From contig NC_058149.1 of assembly GCF_011075055.1 (NCBI RefSeq), positions 4,904,449 to 4,968,448 on the forward strand: DNA of 64,000 nt. Reading direction: 5' to 3'. This DNA is from Mangifera indica (taxonomy: Eukaryota > Streptophyta > Magnoliopsida > Sapindales > Anacardiaceae). Both the position numbers and the translations under genes were made by a program. Position 1 is the first letter of the stretch; each line of letters starts with the position of its first letter. Shown piece after piece: positions 21,723-32,258 of the stretch. The notes beneath the pieces are model-generated. The model searched no databases, had not been told where the DNA came from, and saw nothing but the letters and a program-made list of their open reading frames with translations.

Positions 21723-22728
21723 TGATGTATACGCAACTCCTTTGTCATTTTTGGGTTCCAAGCCATCCTCAAGTCTCCATGCAGCCTTTGAAGCCAAGAA
21801 GAATAAAGTTCTAGCAAATCCCAAGCCAAATGAAGCATTGCACATTCAATTTTGGCCCAAAACCACTTTTGGGTATAGTCTCATTTGCATGCACCCAAGG
21901 TCCAAGTGAATAGCTTGCTCCAATTGATCCAAAAGTGTGATTTTAGAAGTCTATCAATGGCCCAAACGTCCAAGCATCATTTTGAGAAGCCCAAAAGCCC
22001 AAAATTGGTTGTTAGTTACATTGGAACTAAGTTAGAATTTAGTTGTTTTAGTTAGGAAACATAATTCCTAAAGTTAAGGAAAAAGCAAATCACTTTTGTC
22101 TTTAGTTAATTACTATGTATGGGTTTGGTTTAGAATGCATGGCTTAATTTAATTCAAAGGATTTTTGTATAAAAAAATTAATAGATTTTGTATTGGAAAG
22201 TCCATTTTGCCATCATTTCTTTCCTATATAAAATGTGGCTATACTTTGTAAAAAGGTTGGGTTAGCATTTTGAATGAAAATTTGAAGAAAAGCTTTGTTG
22301 GCTTTTATCTCATTTCCTTTATCCAATCAATCTTGGTGGAAGATTGGTGGTGGAATACCCCAAGGTTGGTGGAACTTTCCTTTATACGTTGGTTACATTT
22401 TATGTTTCCCTTGAAATCTAAAGTGTGAATACTTGAATGTGTGTTGTATACCTCGGATTACTATTTACAGTGTGTGTTTTTGCAATTTTCCAATTTTTGC
22501 CAGCAAACTTTGAAGCTAGTTTTGAATATCTTGTTGATTGAGTTGTGGTTGACATTATATACCATTAGAAAGCTCTTTGAATGTTTTTTCCAATGATATA
22601 TAATTTGCAGGATTTGGACGTCATTTGATTGGATAAAATTGAGAGACAAATTGTTATTGTGTCAAATAAATAGTAATTTTCAAAATTGAGTTTGTGTGTT
22701 GTTGTATTGTCTTGATGCAAATGCACCA
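21723..22728 (+). mobile_element. Solo LTR E1
   Basis: About 1.0 kb starting TGATGTATAC and ending AAATGCACCA, flanked by a perfect 5-bp duplication ATTAC (21718-21722 and 22729-22733). A TATA-like CCTATATAAAA lies at 22223-22233. No internal retroelement sequence accompanies it, so it is a solo LTR left by LTR-LTR recombination. The small ORFs inside are incidental. Confidence 0.93.
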
Positions 22729-22733
22729 ATTAC

Positions 22734-23109
22734 ACCTAATTAAGTAGTTTGGACTCATTGACATTTGAAGGGCTATATGGTATAAGGATAAGGCATGGGT
22801 TTAGATAGTATTGGTGAAACTTGAAATGTTAGGGCTTGAATGATAAGCATGAGTTGGCTTCATATTAGAAGGTTTTTATTTTAAATTCATACTTTTTTAT
22901 ACATAGATACCTCTTTATTGTCACTCAAGCTACCCTTTAGGAGTGGATTAAAATGATTTTTAATGCAAGATTTCATTATTTTAAAACTGATTTTTAAATA
23001 AAAACATGGATGAAATAAGTTTGAGAGACCATGGTTCCCAAAGTTAGAAATAATAGTAAAACAATTATTCAGATAGGGTCTTGGCTATTTCCATTTAATT
23101 AAAAAAAAA
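22734..23109. other. Unassigned AT-rich spacer
   Basis: 376 bp between solo LTR E1 and foldback element F. I see no ORF, repeat arm or RNA gene in it. Confidence 0.6.
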
Positions 23110-23965
23110 GGCCAAAGGAGTATTTCCCATCTAAAGTAAACTCTAATCTCAAGGTCCTACCTCTTAACTTTGAAAATCGCAAACACCCATCTATAGGAGG
23201 TTAAGTATGTCAGTTTTAATTGTAAAATCGTCATTTTTATTTGTAATATTAAAAATAAATTAAAATGTAATCTCCTTTTCTCCCCAAAACCCTAAAAACT
23301 AACCATTTTCCCTATAGGCAAAGTTTTAAAAAAGGACATTCCCCCCATAAGGTTTAGTTTTCAAACTCCAATGTTATCTTCAACGCCATTGTTGATAGTC
23401 TTTCCCTCCGATGATTTTTCTCCTCTTAGTTGAATGACGGATCAACATCAAATCAAGTCAGGGAGATAAAGAGCTTTGTCGAGAAGACAAAACTCTTTAT
23501 TTTCCTAGACGAAGATGAAGATCTTGTTTTTATCTGGAAAGATGATCATCTTCTTAGAAGAAGATGTCTAGAAAGATGATCAAAGATGTTTGGAAAGACG
23601 ACCATCTTCCCAAAAGATGTTTGGAAAGACAAAGAGCTTCGTCTTCCTAATGAAACTCTTTGTCTCCTCAACTTGATTCAATGTCGATCTAAGATCTAAT
23701 TGAAAGGAGAGAGATCGTTGGAGGGAGAGAAAACTTCGAGAGGGAAAAACTATCGGCAATGGTGTCAAAGATAAAGTTGAAGTTTGAAAACTAAACTTTA
23801 GAGGGGAGATACATTTTTCAAAACTTTGCCTATGGGGAAAATGATTAATTTTTAGGGTTTAGGGAGGAAAAAATAAATAAAATTGATGTATACATGGCTT
23901 TATTGGCATTTTTGGGTTCCAAGCCATCCTCAAGTCTCCATGCAGCCTTTGAAGCCAAAAAGAAT

Positions 23966-24740
23966 TGATAGAGATCAAGGTGCTGATCAAGTGCAATAAA
24001 GCTAGTATTCCCAAGATCTTTTGCAAGGAATTAGTGGTCCAATGACTAGAGCAAGGACAAAGAAGATGAAAGAGGCTTTACAAGGCTTAATCATGGAGAT
24101 GCATGACAAAGAGGTTGTTCTAAAAGTTTCCAATGCTACACTAAGGATAATCACTTATCTTTATGTGCAAGATAATGGACAAGGCTTAGAACTTGAAGAA
24201 TAAAGCTTGGAGTCCATGATATAATTTTGGGCCGCATGGCCCAAGCTAAAGAAAGGCTTAAATTAAATGATTAGGTGTTTTGGGTTGTTAGATTTTAAGT
24301 TAAGGTTAAATATACATGTAAAATACTTAACTTCTTGGGTTTATTTGGGCTTGTAGGTTGGCCCATGTCTTGATATATTAGCTAGGGTTTTTACTTTGAC
24401 TTTTATGCCTAGGATTATGATGATTACATGCCTATATAAAGGCTACAACTATGAAAAACAAAAATAGACATATCATTAATAATTTTGAGGTATTTTCAGC
24501 AAACTTTACTTTGTTTCCTTATGTTCTTGGAAGAATGCATCATCTTGACTTATCAAAGGAGTGATCAACCTTTATGGCATCTTAAGATTGGGGTTTTAAG
24601 GATTTAGTTTCCTTAGGGTTCTAATCTGATTGATCCAACTTGTTTTCTAGCTTTTCTAGGGTGTGCATAACGGATTGATTCAAGGGTTCCTAGGGCAAGT
24701 CGTCTAACGGGTTGTAGGTCGCCCAGCGGGTTCTTTATCA
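23966..24740 (+). repeat. 5' LTR of element D
   Basis: TGATAGAGATC...TTCTTTATCA. It contains 24021-24203, the LTR copy of the end of the pol ORF. Compared with the 3' LTR it has about 19 extra bases near its end, a partial repeat of the GGTCGCC/GGGTTCTT block. That accounts for the length difference. Confidence 0.9.
24432..24441 (+). promoter_or_regulatory. Putative TATA box, 5' LTR of D
   Basis: CTATATAAAGG-type motif, conserved in the 3' LTR at 30665-30676. It is placed about 300 bp before the LTR end, as expected for the U3/R boundary. Confidence 0.55.
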
Positions 24741-24742
24741 TT

Positions 24743-24754
24743 TGGTATCAGAGC
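24743..24754 (+). other. Primer-binding site of element D
   Basis: TGGTATCAGAGC, a perfect match to the initiator tRNA-Met site, two bases after the LTR end TTTATCA. Confidence 0.95.
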
Positions 24755-25740
24755 CTTGGTTCTAGAAACAGGTTTACGTCTCTTTTATCTATCTTTGTTT
24801 AGTACTTTTCTTTGTGCCTTATTCATTCCTTATGTTCCTTTTTGCTTAGTTCTTCTTGTCTGTGCTAATCAGCTTCCTGATCTTAAAGTCGTATTAATTT
24901 TGTTTGTGTTTGATTTGATTAGATATTTAAAAAAAACAAAAAGAAAAGAGAAAAAAATCAGAATTAAAAAAAAAAGAACCAAAAAAAAGAAAAAAAAAAA
25001 AGAATAAGTTGTGTTTGAGTTGAGCAGTGCATCTTGATTCTTGCCATCTATTGGTACAATTGCACTCTGACTTTAATTCTTTTCCAACATCAAGAGGATA
25101 TCTTAAAATTATAAGTTTCGCATTCCTATTTGAATTCTTTCTTTCTTTTTTTGGATTTGGCTAGTTGACTAATTCAAAGCAAGCTGTGAATTCCTTTTGC
25201 GCTAGGAATTCTTTTCCTAAATTATATAACAGCTGTCCTACTACATTAATTAGTCCTAATCATCATCAAATAAGGAATTCTTGTGTCTCAGTTATTTCAA
25301 TTTCGTGTTCTATAATCTACTTAGCCTATTCCGGTTCAATTGTGCATATATAAAATTATTTTTGCTTCATTTTGCTCTACTCCTTAAGTCCTTGCGTTTT
25401 AGTGATTTCCTTTACATGTCTTTTACTTCTTTTTGAAGTTTTCTTATTTTCTTGGCTCCGTTAATCAATTTTTTTTATTTTATTTGCCATTTGCCTCAAC
25501 TAAGTTTTTAAAGTTCTAATTTTGAGACTTGTCACCATCTAACTGATTGCTCCTTGTGATTTGTTGATCTTGATTCTTTTAAGAACATAAAGGGGGTTGG
25601 CTTAAGTGAAAAAAAAAAGGAGAGAGTGGTGAGATCATCATCGAAAACAGAGTGAAACATGAGCGATAACAATCTGGTTTGAGTGCAAATACGTGAGGGA
25701 GTGTGTGAGGGACAAATTTCTTTTAATTACTAACGTGCTT
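24755..25740 (+). other. 5' leader of element D
   Basis: About 1 kb of untranslated leader between PBS and gag. It is T-rich with a purine run of A and G near 24930-25005. No conserved ORF is recognised; the ORF at 24756 is incidental. Confidence 0.6.
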
Positions 25741-25754
25741 TGCAGGTTGTAAAC

Positions 25755-26715
25755 ATGAGTAGTGAAGGAGAACAACACAATACGGACATGAAGTTTTGGA
25801 TTAAAGCTGTTACTGAGCAATTTAAGCTAATAAATGCAAAGCTGGATGATTTACAATCACCTAGCAGATCCAAATCTTCTAGGAGACATGTGATTAAAGA
25901 AGAAGAAGAGGAAGAATCAGATTATGAAGAATTAGGCTCAAGAAAAGGCAAGAAGGTTGTTTCCAAAAGAGATAACAATTTGGGCAGCATAAAAATGAAA
26001 ATTCCAGCATTTCAAGGGAAGAATGATCCTGAGCTTTATTTGGAATGGGAAAAAAAGGTTGAACATGTATTCGATTGCCATAATTATTCCGAGGAGAAGA
26101 AAGTAAAGCTGGCAACTGTGGAATTCATCGATTATGCAAGTATTTGGTGGGACCAATTAGTGATAAATAGGATAAGGAATGGTGAGAGGCCAATTCATTC
26201 ATGGGAAGAGATGAAATTGGTAATGCGCAAAAGATTTATACCTAGCCACTACTACAGAGACTTGCATAGGAATTGTAAGGGCTGGTTCGAGGGTCCATAA
26301 GTGTGGAAGACTATCACAAGGGGATGGAGATAGTTATGATTAGAGCTAATATAGAGGAAGATCGAGAGGCTATCATGGCAAGGTTTATTAGTGGCTTGAA
26401 TAAAGAGATTGTCGATGTGGTGGATTTGCAATACTATTTGGAGATTGAGGAGTTATTGCACAAGGCTATCAAGGTAGAGAAACAAATTAAGACCAAAGGG
26501 TCCAAATCTGGTTCAGCCTCTAGTTTTACATGGAAAACAACTTGGAAAGACACCAATCAGCCTCAAGGCCAAAAGAAGATGCAAAGCCAAAGGATTCAGT
26601 TGTTGTTTCTAAAGGTAAAATCGAAACCAAATCTTCTTCTAAATCTCGTGATATTAAGTGCTTTAGGTGTCAAGGGCATAGACATATTGCATCTCAATGT
26701 CCAAATAAAAGAGCT
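25755..26715 (+). pseudogene. Gag of element D
   Basis: Start taken at 25755 (MSSEGEQHN), because the upstream in-frame ATG lies in leader sequence. An N-terminal helix (VTEQFKLINAKLDDLQ) and a charged linker precede the retrotransposon gag domain: KIPAFQGKNDPELYLEWEKK, IDYASIWWDQL, MKLVMRKRFIPSHYYRDLH. A frameshift near 26290 breaks it. The C-terminal half continues from 26303 ([35 protein letters not shown]), and a second shift follows near 26530. The CCHC zinc knuckle [14 protein letters not shown] lies at about 26660-26701 in the third frame. Confidence 0.88.
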
Positions 26716-27745
26716 ATGATCATGTTGGAGAATGGTGACATAAAAAGTGTTAGTTCAAGTGATAATGGCATGCCACCATTAGAGGATTATTCTGATGTTG
26801 ATGTTGAAGAATCTGTTCATGGAGATATGTTGGTTGCAAGGCGCACACTAAATATTCAGCCTAAGGATAATAATGATAAGAAGCAACATGAGCACATTTT
26901 CCATACTAGATGCCATGTTAAAGACAAGGTATGTAGCATGATTATTGATAGTGGAAGTTTTACTAATGTTGCTAGTACTTTGTTGGTAGATAAGCTCAAT
27001 CTGGAAACCTTCAAGCATCTTAAGCCGTATAAGTTGCAATGGTTGAATGAGTATGGAGAAATTAGAGTAACCAAGCAAGTTTTAGTTGTCTTCTCTATTG
27101 GCAAGTATAAGGACGAGGCTCTTTGTGATGTGGCACCAATGCACGTTGGTCATATACTTTTTGGCTGACCATGGAAGTTTGATAGGAAGGTTACTCATGA
27201 TGGCTACAAGAATAGATACTTTTTTGAATTTAATAATCGAATTATTATATTGACTCCTCTCAAAACTTTTGAAGCATATAAGGATCATATTAAGATAGCA
27301 AGAGAGTGCAAAATGAAAGAAGAACAAATAAGAGGACAAGAGGAAAAGAAAAAGAAAGAGAGTGAGAGGTTAAAAGAAAAGAAAGGAAGTGAGGCCGAGA
27401 GGAAAAATTCAAGTGAAAAGAGTGAGGCCGAGAGAAAAGCTAAAGAGAAAGGTGTGCAAAAAGGAGAGAAAAGTAAGAAAGTGAGTGTGTTTGCCGAAAA
27501 AGTGAGGTTAAGAGTGATATGATTGCAAGGCAACAACTACTTGTACTTATGTACAAAGATGTTTATTTTCTTACTAATGACCTTAACCCCCCTTTGCCTA
27601 GTGTGGTTATTTCATTATTGTAGGAGTTTGAAGACTTGTTTCTCGAAGAGATTCCCTATGGATTACCTCATTTAAGAGGTATTGAGCGTCAAATCGACTT
27701 GCCTATAGAACTAATCCTAAGGAGACAAAGGAGATTCAAAGGCAA
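26702..27745 (+). pseudogene. Protease and charged linker, element D
   Basis: The aspartic protease motif is MIIDSGSFTNVAS near residue 130 of the ORF 26530-27168, then KLNLETFKHLKPYKLQWLNE, VVFSIGKYKDEALCDVAPMH and GHILFG. A stop at 27166-27168 falls in the conserved G-R-P-W motif (CGA to TGA fits), and the frame then continues. After it comes an extreme Lys/Glu-rich stretch (about 27310-27500) built from repeats around SEAERK, then a degenerate linker to RT. In the linker a short stretch before AYRTNPKETKE appears lost. Confidence 0.82.
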
Positions 27746-29008
27746 GTGGATGAGTTGGTGGAAAAGGGATTTGTCAGAGAGAGTCTTAGCCTATGCTCAG
27801 TTCCTATCATTCTAGTCCCAAAGAAAAATAGAACATGGCGCATGTGTGTGGATTGCCAAGCCATCAATAAGATCACAGTAAAGTATAGACACCCTATCCC
27901 TAGATTAGATGATATGCTTAATGAGTTGCATGGTTCGTATGTGTTTTCAAAAATTGATTTAAAAAGTGGCTACTATCAAATTCGCATGAAAGAGGGAGAT
28001 GAATGAAAAACCGCATTTAAAACTAAATATGGATTGTATGAGTGGTTAGTAATGCCTTTTGGTTTAACTAATGCACCTAGTACATTCATGAGGTTAATGA
28101 ATCATATCTTGCGTGCTTTCATAGGTAAATTTGTAGTAGTTTATTTTGATGATATTTTAGTTTATAGCAAGAATTTGGGTGAACATGTGAAACACTTGCA
28201 TGTTGTTTTTAGTGTGTTAAGAGAGAACCGATTGTATGCTAATCTCAAAAAGTGTACATTTTGCATGGAATTCGTTGTATTTCTTGGTTATGTTGTTAGT
28301 TCGCAAGGTATTAGTGTGGATGAAGAGAAGGTAAAGGTGATAAAGGACTGGCCTACACCTAAGAACGTGAACAAGGTAAGAAGTTTTCATGGTTTAGCAA
28401 GTTTTTATCGAAGGTTTGTTAAGAAATTTAGTTTTATTGTTGCACCTTTGAATGAACTTGTTAAAAAGAATGTTGTTTTTAAGTGGGAAGATGTGCATGA
28501 TCAGGCTTTCAGTACCTTGAAAGAAAAGCTTACTAGTGTACCTTTGTTATGTTTGTCTAACTTTGATAAAATTTTTGAGGTAGAATGTGACACATCTGGA
28601 ATAGGAATAGGGGTTGTTTTGATGCAAGATTCCAAACCAATTGCTTACTTTAGTGAAAAGCTAAGTGGGGCAGCCTTGAATTTTCCCACTTATGACAAGG
28701 AACTTTATGCATTGGTAAGAGCTCTTCAAACATGGCAACATTATTTGTGGCCAAGGGAATTCATCATTCTTTTTTATCATAAGAGCTTAAAGTTCTTGAA
28801 ATCCCAAGGTAAGCTTAACAAAAGACATGCTAAGTGGCTAGAGTTCATCGAAACGTTTCCTTATGTGATCAAGTACAAACATGGAAAGGAAAACGTTGTT
28901 GTCGATGCATTGTCTATGAGGTACGCATTACTTACTTCTTTGCAAACTAAGTTACTTGGTTTTGAATTACTTAAGGACTTATATACTAATAATTCTGATT
29001 TTGGCTAA
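27695..29008 (+). pseudogene. Reverse transcriptase and RNase H, element D
   Basis: RT motifs in order: [90 protein letters not shown], and the catalytic [12 protein letters not shown]. One in-frame stop at 28004-28006 replaces the tryptophan of EGDEWKTAF (TGG to TGA). RNase H follows with [38 protein letters not shown] and [15 protein letters not shown]. The usual TDH is changed to Y-H at [11 protein letters not shown], so a catalytic aspartate is lost. The ORF ends 29008 at a stop after NNSDFG. Confidence 0.88.
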
Positions 29009-30437
29009 GTATGGAATGCATGTGCTAAGTGTGCATTTGGTGATTTTTATAGGCATGAAGGATTTCTATTTAGGAGAGATAAATTATGTGTGCCTATTTG
29101 TTCTATTCGTGAGTTACTTGTTAGGGAAACTCACGGAGGTGGGTTGATGGGTCACTTTGGTGTGCAAAAACTCTAGATATATTATGTGAGCATTTTTATT
29201 GGCCTAATATGAAACATGATGTGCAATCTGTTTGTGATAAGTGCATTACATGTAAGCAAGCAAAATCAAAGGTCAAACCGCATAGCTTGTATACCTTTTT
29301 ACCTGTACCTAACCAACCTTGGATTGATATTTCTATGGATTTTTCTTAGGATTACCCAGGTCTCAAAGTGGTAAGGATAACATATTTATAGTTGTTGATA
29401 GGTTTAGTAAAATGGCTCATTTTATTGCATGTTCTAAAACCAATGATGCAACACATATTGCTGATTTGTTCTTTAAGGAAGTGGTTCGTTTGCATGGTCT
29501 ACCAAGAACCATTGTTAGTGACAGAGATGTTAAGTTGTTAAGTCATTTTTAGCGCACTTTATGGATTTAATTGGGAACTAAACTCTTATTTTCTACTGTT
29601 GCACATCCTCAAACGGATAGACAAACTGAAATAGTTAATAGGACACTCACTACTTTGTTACGTGCTATCATTCAAAAGAACTTAAGGCAATGAGAGAGGT
29701 GTTTACCACATGTTGAATTTGCTTATAATAGATCTGTTCATTTTACTGCTTCATTTTCACCTTTTGAAGTTGTTTATGGCTTTAATCTTTTAACTCCTTC
29801 GGATATTTTACCTTTGCCTACTAATGAACGTGCTAATATTGATGGTAAGAAAAAGGCAGACTTTGTGAAGGATTTACATGCCAAGGTTCGTGCTAACATT
29901 GAAAGGAAGAATAAGCAAAATGCAATACAAGCTAATAAGGGGTGTGTGAAGGTTGTCTTTAAACCTAGTGATTGGGTGTGGGTGCATATGAGGAAAGAAC
30001 ACTTTCCCCCACAAAGAAAGTCCAAATTGCAGCCTAGAAGAGATGGACCTTTTAAAGTCTTGGAAAAGATTAATGACAATGCCTATAAACTAGATTTGCC
30101 AAACACTTATGGTAATGTTAGTACTACTTTTAATATTGCTGACTTATCTTTGTTTGATGTAGGTGATTCGAAGACGAATCCTTTCGAGGAGAGGGGGAAT
30201 GATGAAGATCAAGGTGTTGATCAAGGGCAGCAAAACAAGTATTCCCAAGATCCTTTGCAAGGAATTGGTGGTCCAATGACTAGAGCAAGGACAAATAAGA
30301 TGAAAGAGGTTTTACAAGGCTTAATCATGGAGATGCATGACAAAGAGGTTGTTCTAGAAGTTTCCAATGCTACACCAAGGATAATCACTTATCTTTATGT
30401 GCAAGATAATGGACAAGGCTTAGAACTTGCAGAATAA
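29009..30437 (+). pseudogene. Integrase and C-terminal tail, element D
   Basis: The HHCC zinc site is visible in the frame shifted from [17 protein letters not shown], then CDKCITCKQAKS. The core has [15 protein letters not shown] (first D), [10 protein letters not shown] (second D) and [11 protein letters not shown] (E; usual GQTE changed to RQTE). Stops occur near 29347, 29550 and 29692. The last open piece, 29814-30437, holds the GPY/F-like PRRDGPFKVLEKIND and the tail FNIADLSLFDVGDSKTNPFE. It then crosses the LTR start at 30200 and encodes its last 79 residues or so inside the LTR. No classical chromodomain is seen. Confidence 0.85.
30184..30199 (+). other. Polypurine tract of element D
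   Basis: Purine run GAGGAGAGGGGGAA directly before the LTR start TGATGAAG at 30200. It lies inside the pol ORF, encoding the EERGN stretch. Confidence 0.88.
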
Positions 30438-30955
30438 AGCTTAGAGTCCATGATATAATTCCGGGTCATATGGCCCAAACTAAAGAAAGGCTTAAATTAA
30501 ATGATTAGGTGTTTTGGGTTGTTAGATTTTAAGTTAAGGCTAAATATACATGTAAAAGACTTAACTTTTTGGGTTTATTTGGGCTTGTAGGTTGGCCCAT
30601 GTCTTGATATATTAGCTAGGGTTTTTACTTTGACTTTTATGCATAGGATTATGATGATTACATGCCTATATAAAGGCTACAACTATGAAAAACAAAAATA
30701 GACATATCATTAATAATTTTGAGGTATTTTCAACAAACTTTACTTTGTTTCCTTGTGTTCTTGGAAGAATGAATCATCTTGACTTATCAAAGGAGTGATC
30801 AACCTTTGTGATGTCTTAAGATTGGGGTTTTAAGGATTTAGTTTCCTTAGGGTTCTAATCTGATTGATCTCACTTGTATTTTAGCTTTTCTGGGCTGTGC
30901 ATAACGGATTGATTCAAGGGTTCCTAAGGCAGGTCGCCTAGCAGGTTCTTTATCA
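30200..30955 (+). repeat. 3' LTR of element D
   Basis: TGATGAAGATC...TTCTTTATCA, homologous to 23966-24740. The TSD AGAAT follows at once. It encodes the C-terminus of the pol polyprotein (to 30437). Confidence 0.92.
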
Positions 30956-32009
30956 AGAATAAAGTTCTAGCAAATCGCAAGCCAAATGAAGCATTGCACC
31001 TTCAATTTTGGCCTAACTTCACTTTTGGGCATAACCTCATTAGTTGGACTCAAGAATCCTTTGAGTAGTTTGCTTTTTCAGCCTAAAAATAAGCTTCACA
31101 TGGTGCCTTTCCAAGCCCCATCCACTCAAGACTCTTTTGAAGCCCATTTTAACTCAAACTTATGTATTTAGTTGGCTAAGAACTAGATAAAAATTTAGTT
31201 GCAAAGATAGGAGACACGGTTCTTAGATTTAGGGAAAAGACTACTCACTTTTTGTTTTTAGCAACTAAGAGATATGACTTAGCTTAATTCAAGGGATTTT
31301 TGTATTAAAAAATTAATAGATTTTGTATTGGAAAGTCTATTTTGCTGCCACTTCTTCCCTATATAAAAAGTGGTCGTGTTTTTGTAAGAGTTTAGACAAT
31401 TTGATGTAATCAAAGTTTGAAGCAAAGCTTTGTTGGGTTTCTTCATTTTCCTTTATCCAATTCATTCTTGGTGGAAGACCCCAAGGTTGGTGAAATTTCC
31501 TTTATACCTTGGTTATTTTTCTTGTTACCCTTGAAATCCAAAGTGTGAAGCCTTGAATATGTGTTGTTTTCCTCATGTTACTATTTACATGTGTGATTTT
31601 GTAATTTCTAGTTTTTACCAGTAAACTTTGAAGCTAGTTTTGAATACCTTGTTGATTGAGTTGTGGTTGACATTATATACCGTTAGAAAGCTTTTTGAAT
31701 GTTTTTTCCAATAATATATAATTTGCATGATTTGAAGCTCATTTTGATTGGTTAAAATTGGAAGACATATTGTTGTTGTGTTAAATAAATAGTAATTTTC
31801 ATAATTGAGTTTGTGTGTTGTTGCATTGTCTTGATGGAAATGCACCAAAAATTTTCAAGAGTTAAAGTTTCGTTAATTTTAACCGTCTATTGGTGATGTT
31901 TGATATTTTCAAAGTTAATGGGTGAAATAGATTAGAGCATACCTTAGGGGGGACATATACTTCGGCCAAAAAAAATTAAAAAATATATAACATAATTTTA
32001 AAAAATGTT

Positions 32010-32071
32010 TTTTATTTTAGGAAACTGAGTAAAAAATGCATTTTATTTTAGGCAACTAAGTGAAAAATGAA
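32010..32071. repeat. Tandem 31-bp duplication upstream of the Yos1-like gene
   Basis: Two adjacent copies of TTTTATTTTAGG(A/C)AACT, then (G/A)AGT(A/G)AAAAATG. It lies just before the likely transcribed region of the gene at 33458, in what would be promoter or 5' UTR. Confidence 0.7.
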
Positions 32072-32089
32072 GATCTTCGAAAATATTTT

Positions 32090-32258
32090 CACGTGGGGAC
32101 TCTCTTGATCGATCACTCAGCAAGTCAGAACTCTCACGATTTTGTAATCGCTAAGTTGCCAAATTTCTCTTTAGATAAGAAGCTTTTTCTGCAAATTCCT
32201 CTCACGAATACATCGCGACCTTTTGAAGCTTTCTCTTTCGCCGCCATTGAAGTAAAAA
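32090..32258 (+). other. Probable 5' UTR exon of the Yos1-like gene
   Basis: This segment is less AT-rich than its surroundings and ends at a strong donor (AAAAA|GTAAGT at 32259). The matching acceptor would be at 33453-33454 (CTACAG), three bases before the Yos1-like start codon. The start of the exon is a guess. A short ATG-initiated reading frame runs through it into the intron and is probably not translated into a product. Confidence 0.5.

Larger units (their letters stand above)
23966..30955 (+). mobile_element. Complete Ty3/gypsy element D (CRM-like), TSD AGAAT
   Basis: LTRs are 23966-24740 (775 bp) and 30200-30955 (756 bp), with the PBS directly after the left and the PPT directly before the right LTR. 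A perfect 5-bp duplication AGAAT lies at 23961-23965 and 30956-30960. Internal order is gag, protease, RT, RNase H, integrase on the plus strand. Structurally complete, but coding is broken by at least two frameshifts in gag and several stops. Gag and RT motifs ([39 protein letters not shown]), with an ORF running into the LTR, suggest a CRM-like chromovirus. That clade is inference. Confidence 0.92.
23884..31847 (+). mobile_element. Solo LTR E2, interrupted by element D
   Basis: The left piece is 23884-23965 and the right piece 30956-31847. Joined across D they match E1 and E3 from TGATGTATAC to AAATGCACCA. A perfect 5-bp duplication AAAAT flanks it (23879-23883 and 31848-31852). It was inserted into the right arm of F and later received D. 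Confidence 0.92.
23110..31967. mobile_element. Foldback (long-TIR) DNA transposon F, split by nested insertions
   Basis: Without the nested material (23884-31852) F is about 0.9 kb and consists largely of two inverted arms. The ends are GGCCAAAGGAGTATTTCCC at 23110 and, inverted, GGCCGAAGTATATGTCCCCCC at 31967. Further pairs are TAACTTTGAAAAT..CAAACA near both ends and ACCATTTTCCCTATAGGCAAAG at about 23305 against its inverse near 23830. Flanks are A-runs (nine at 23101-23109, eight at 31968-31975), compatible with an 8-9 bp A-rich target duplication as in Mutator-like elements, but homopolymers prove nothing. It has no transposase, so it is non-autonomous. Confidence 0.72.

Noticed and set aside
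26303..26719. Separate gene for the second gag ORF of D
   Set aside because: It is the frameshifted continuation of the gag domain starting at 25755.
23101..31975. Firm target duplication for foldback F
   Set aside because: The flanks are plain A-runs of nine and eight bases; this cannot be told from chance.
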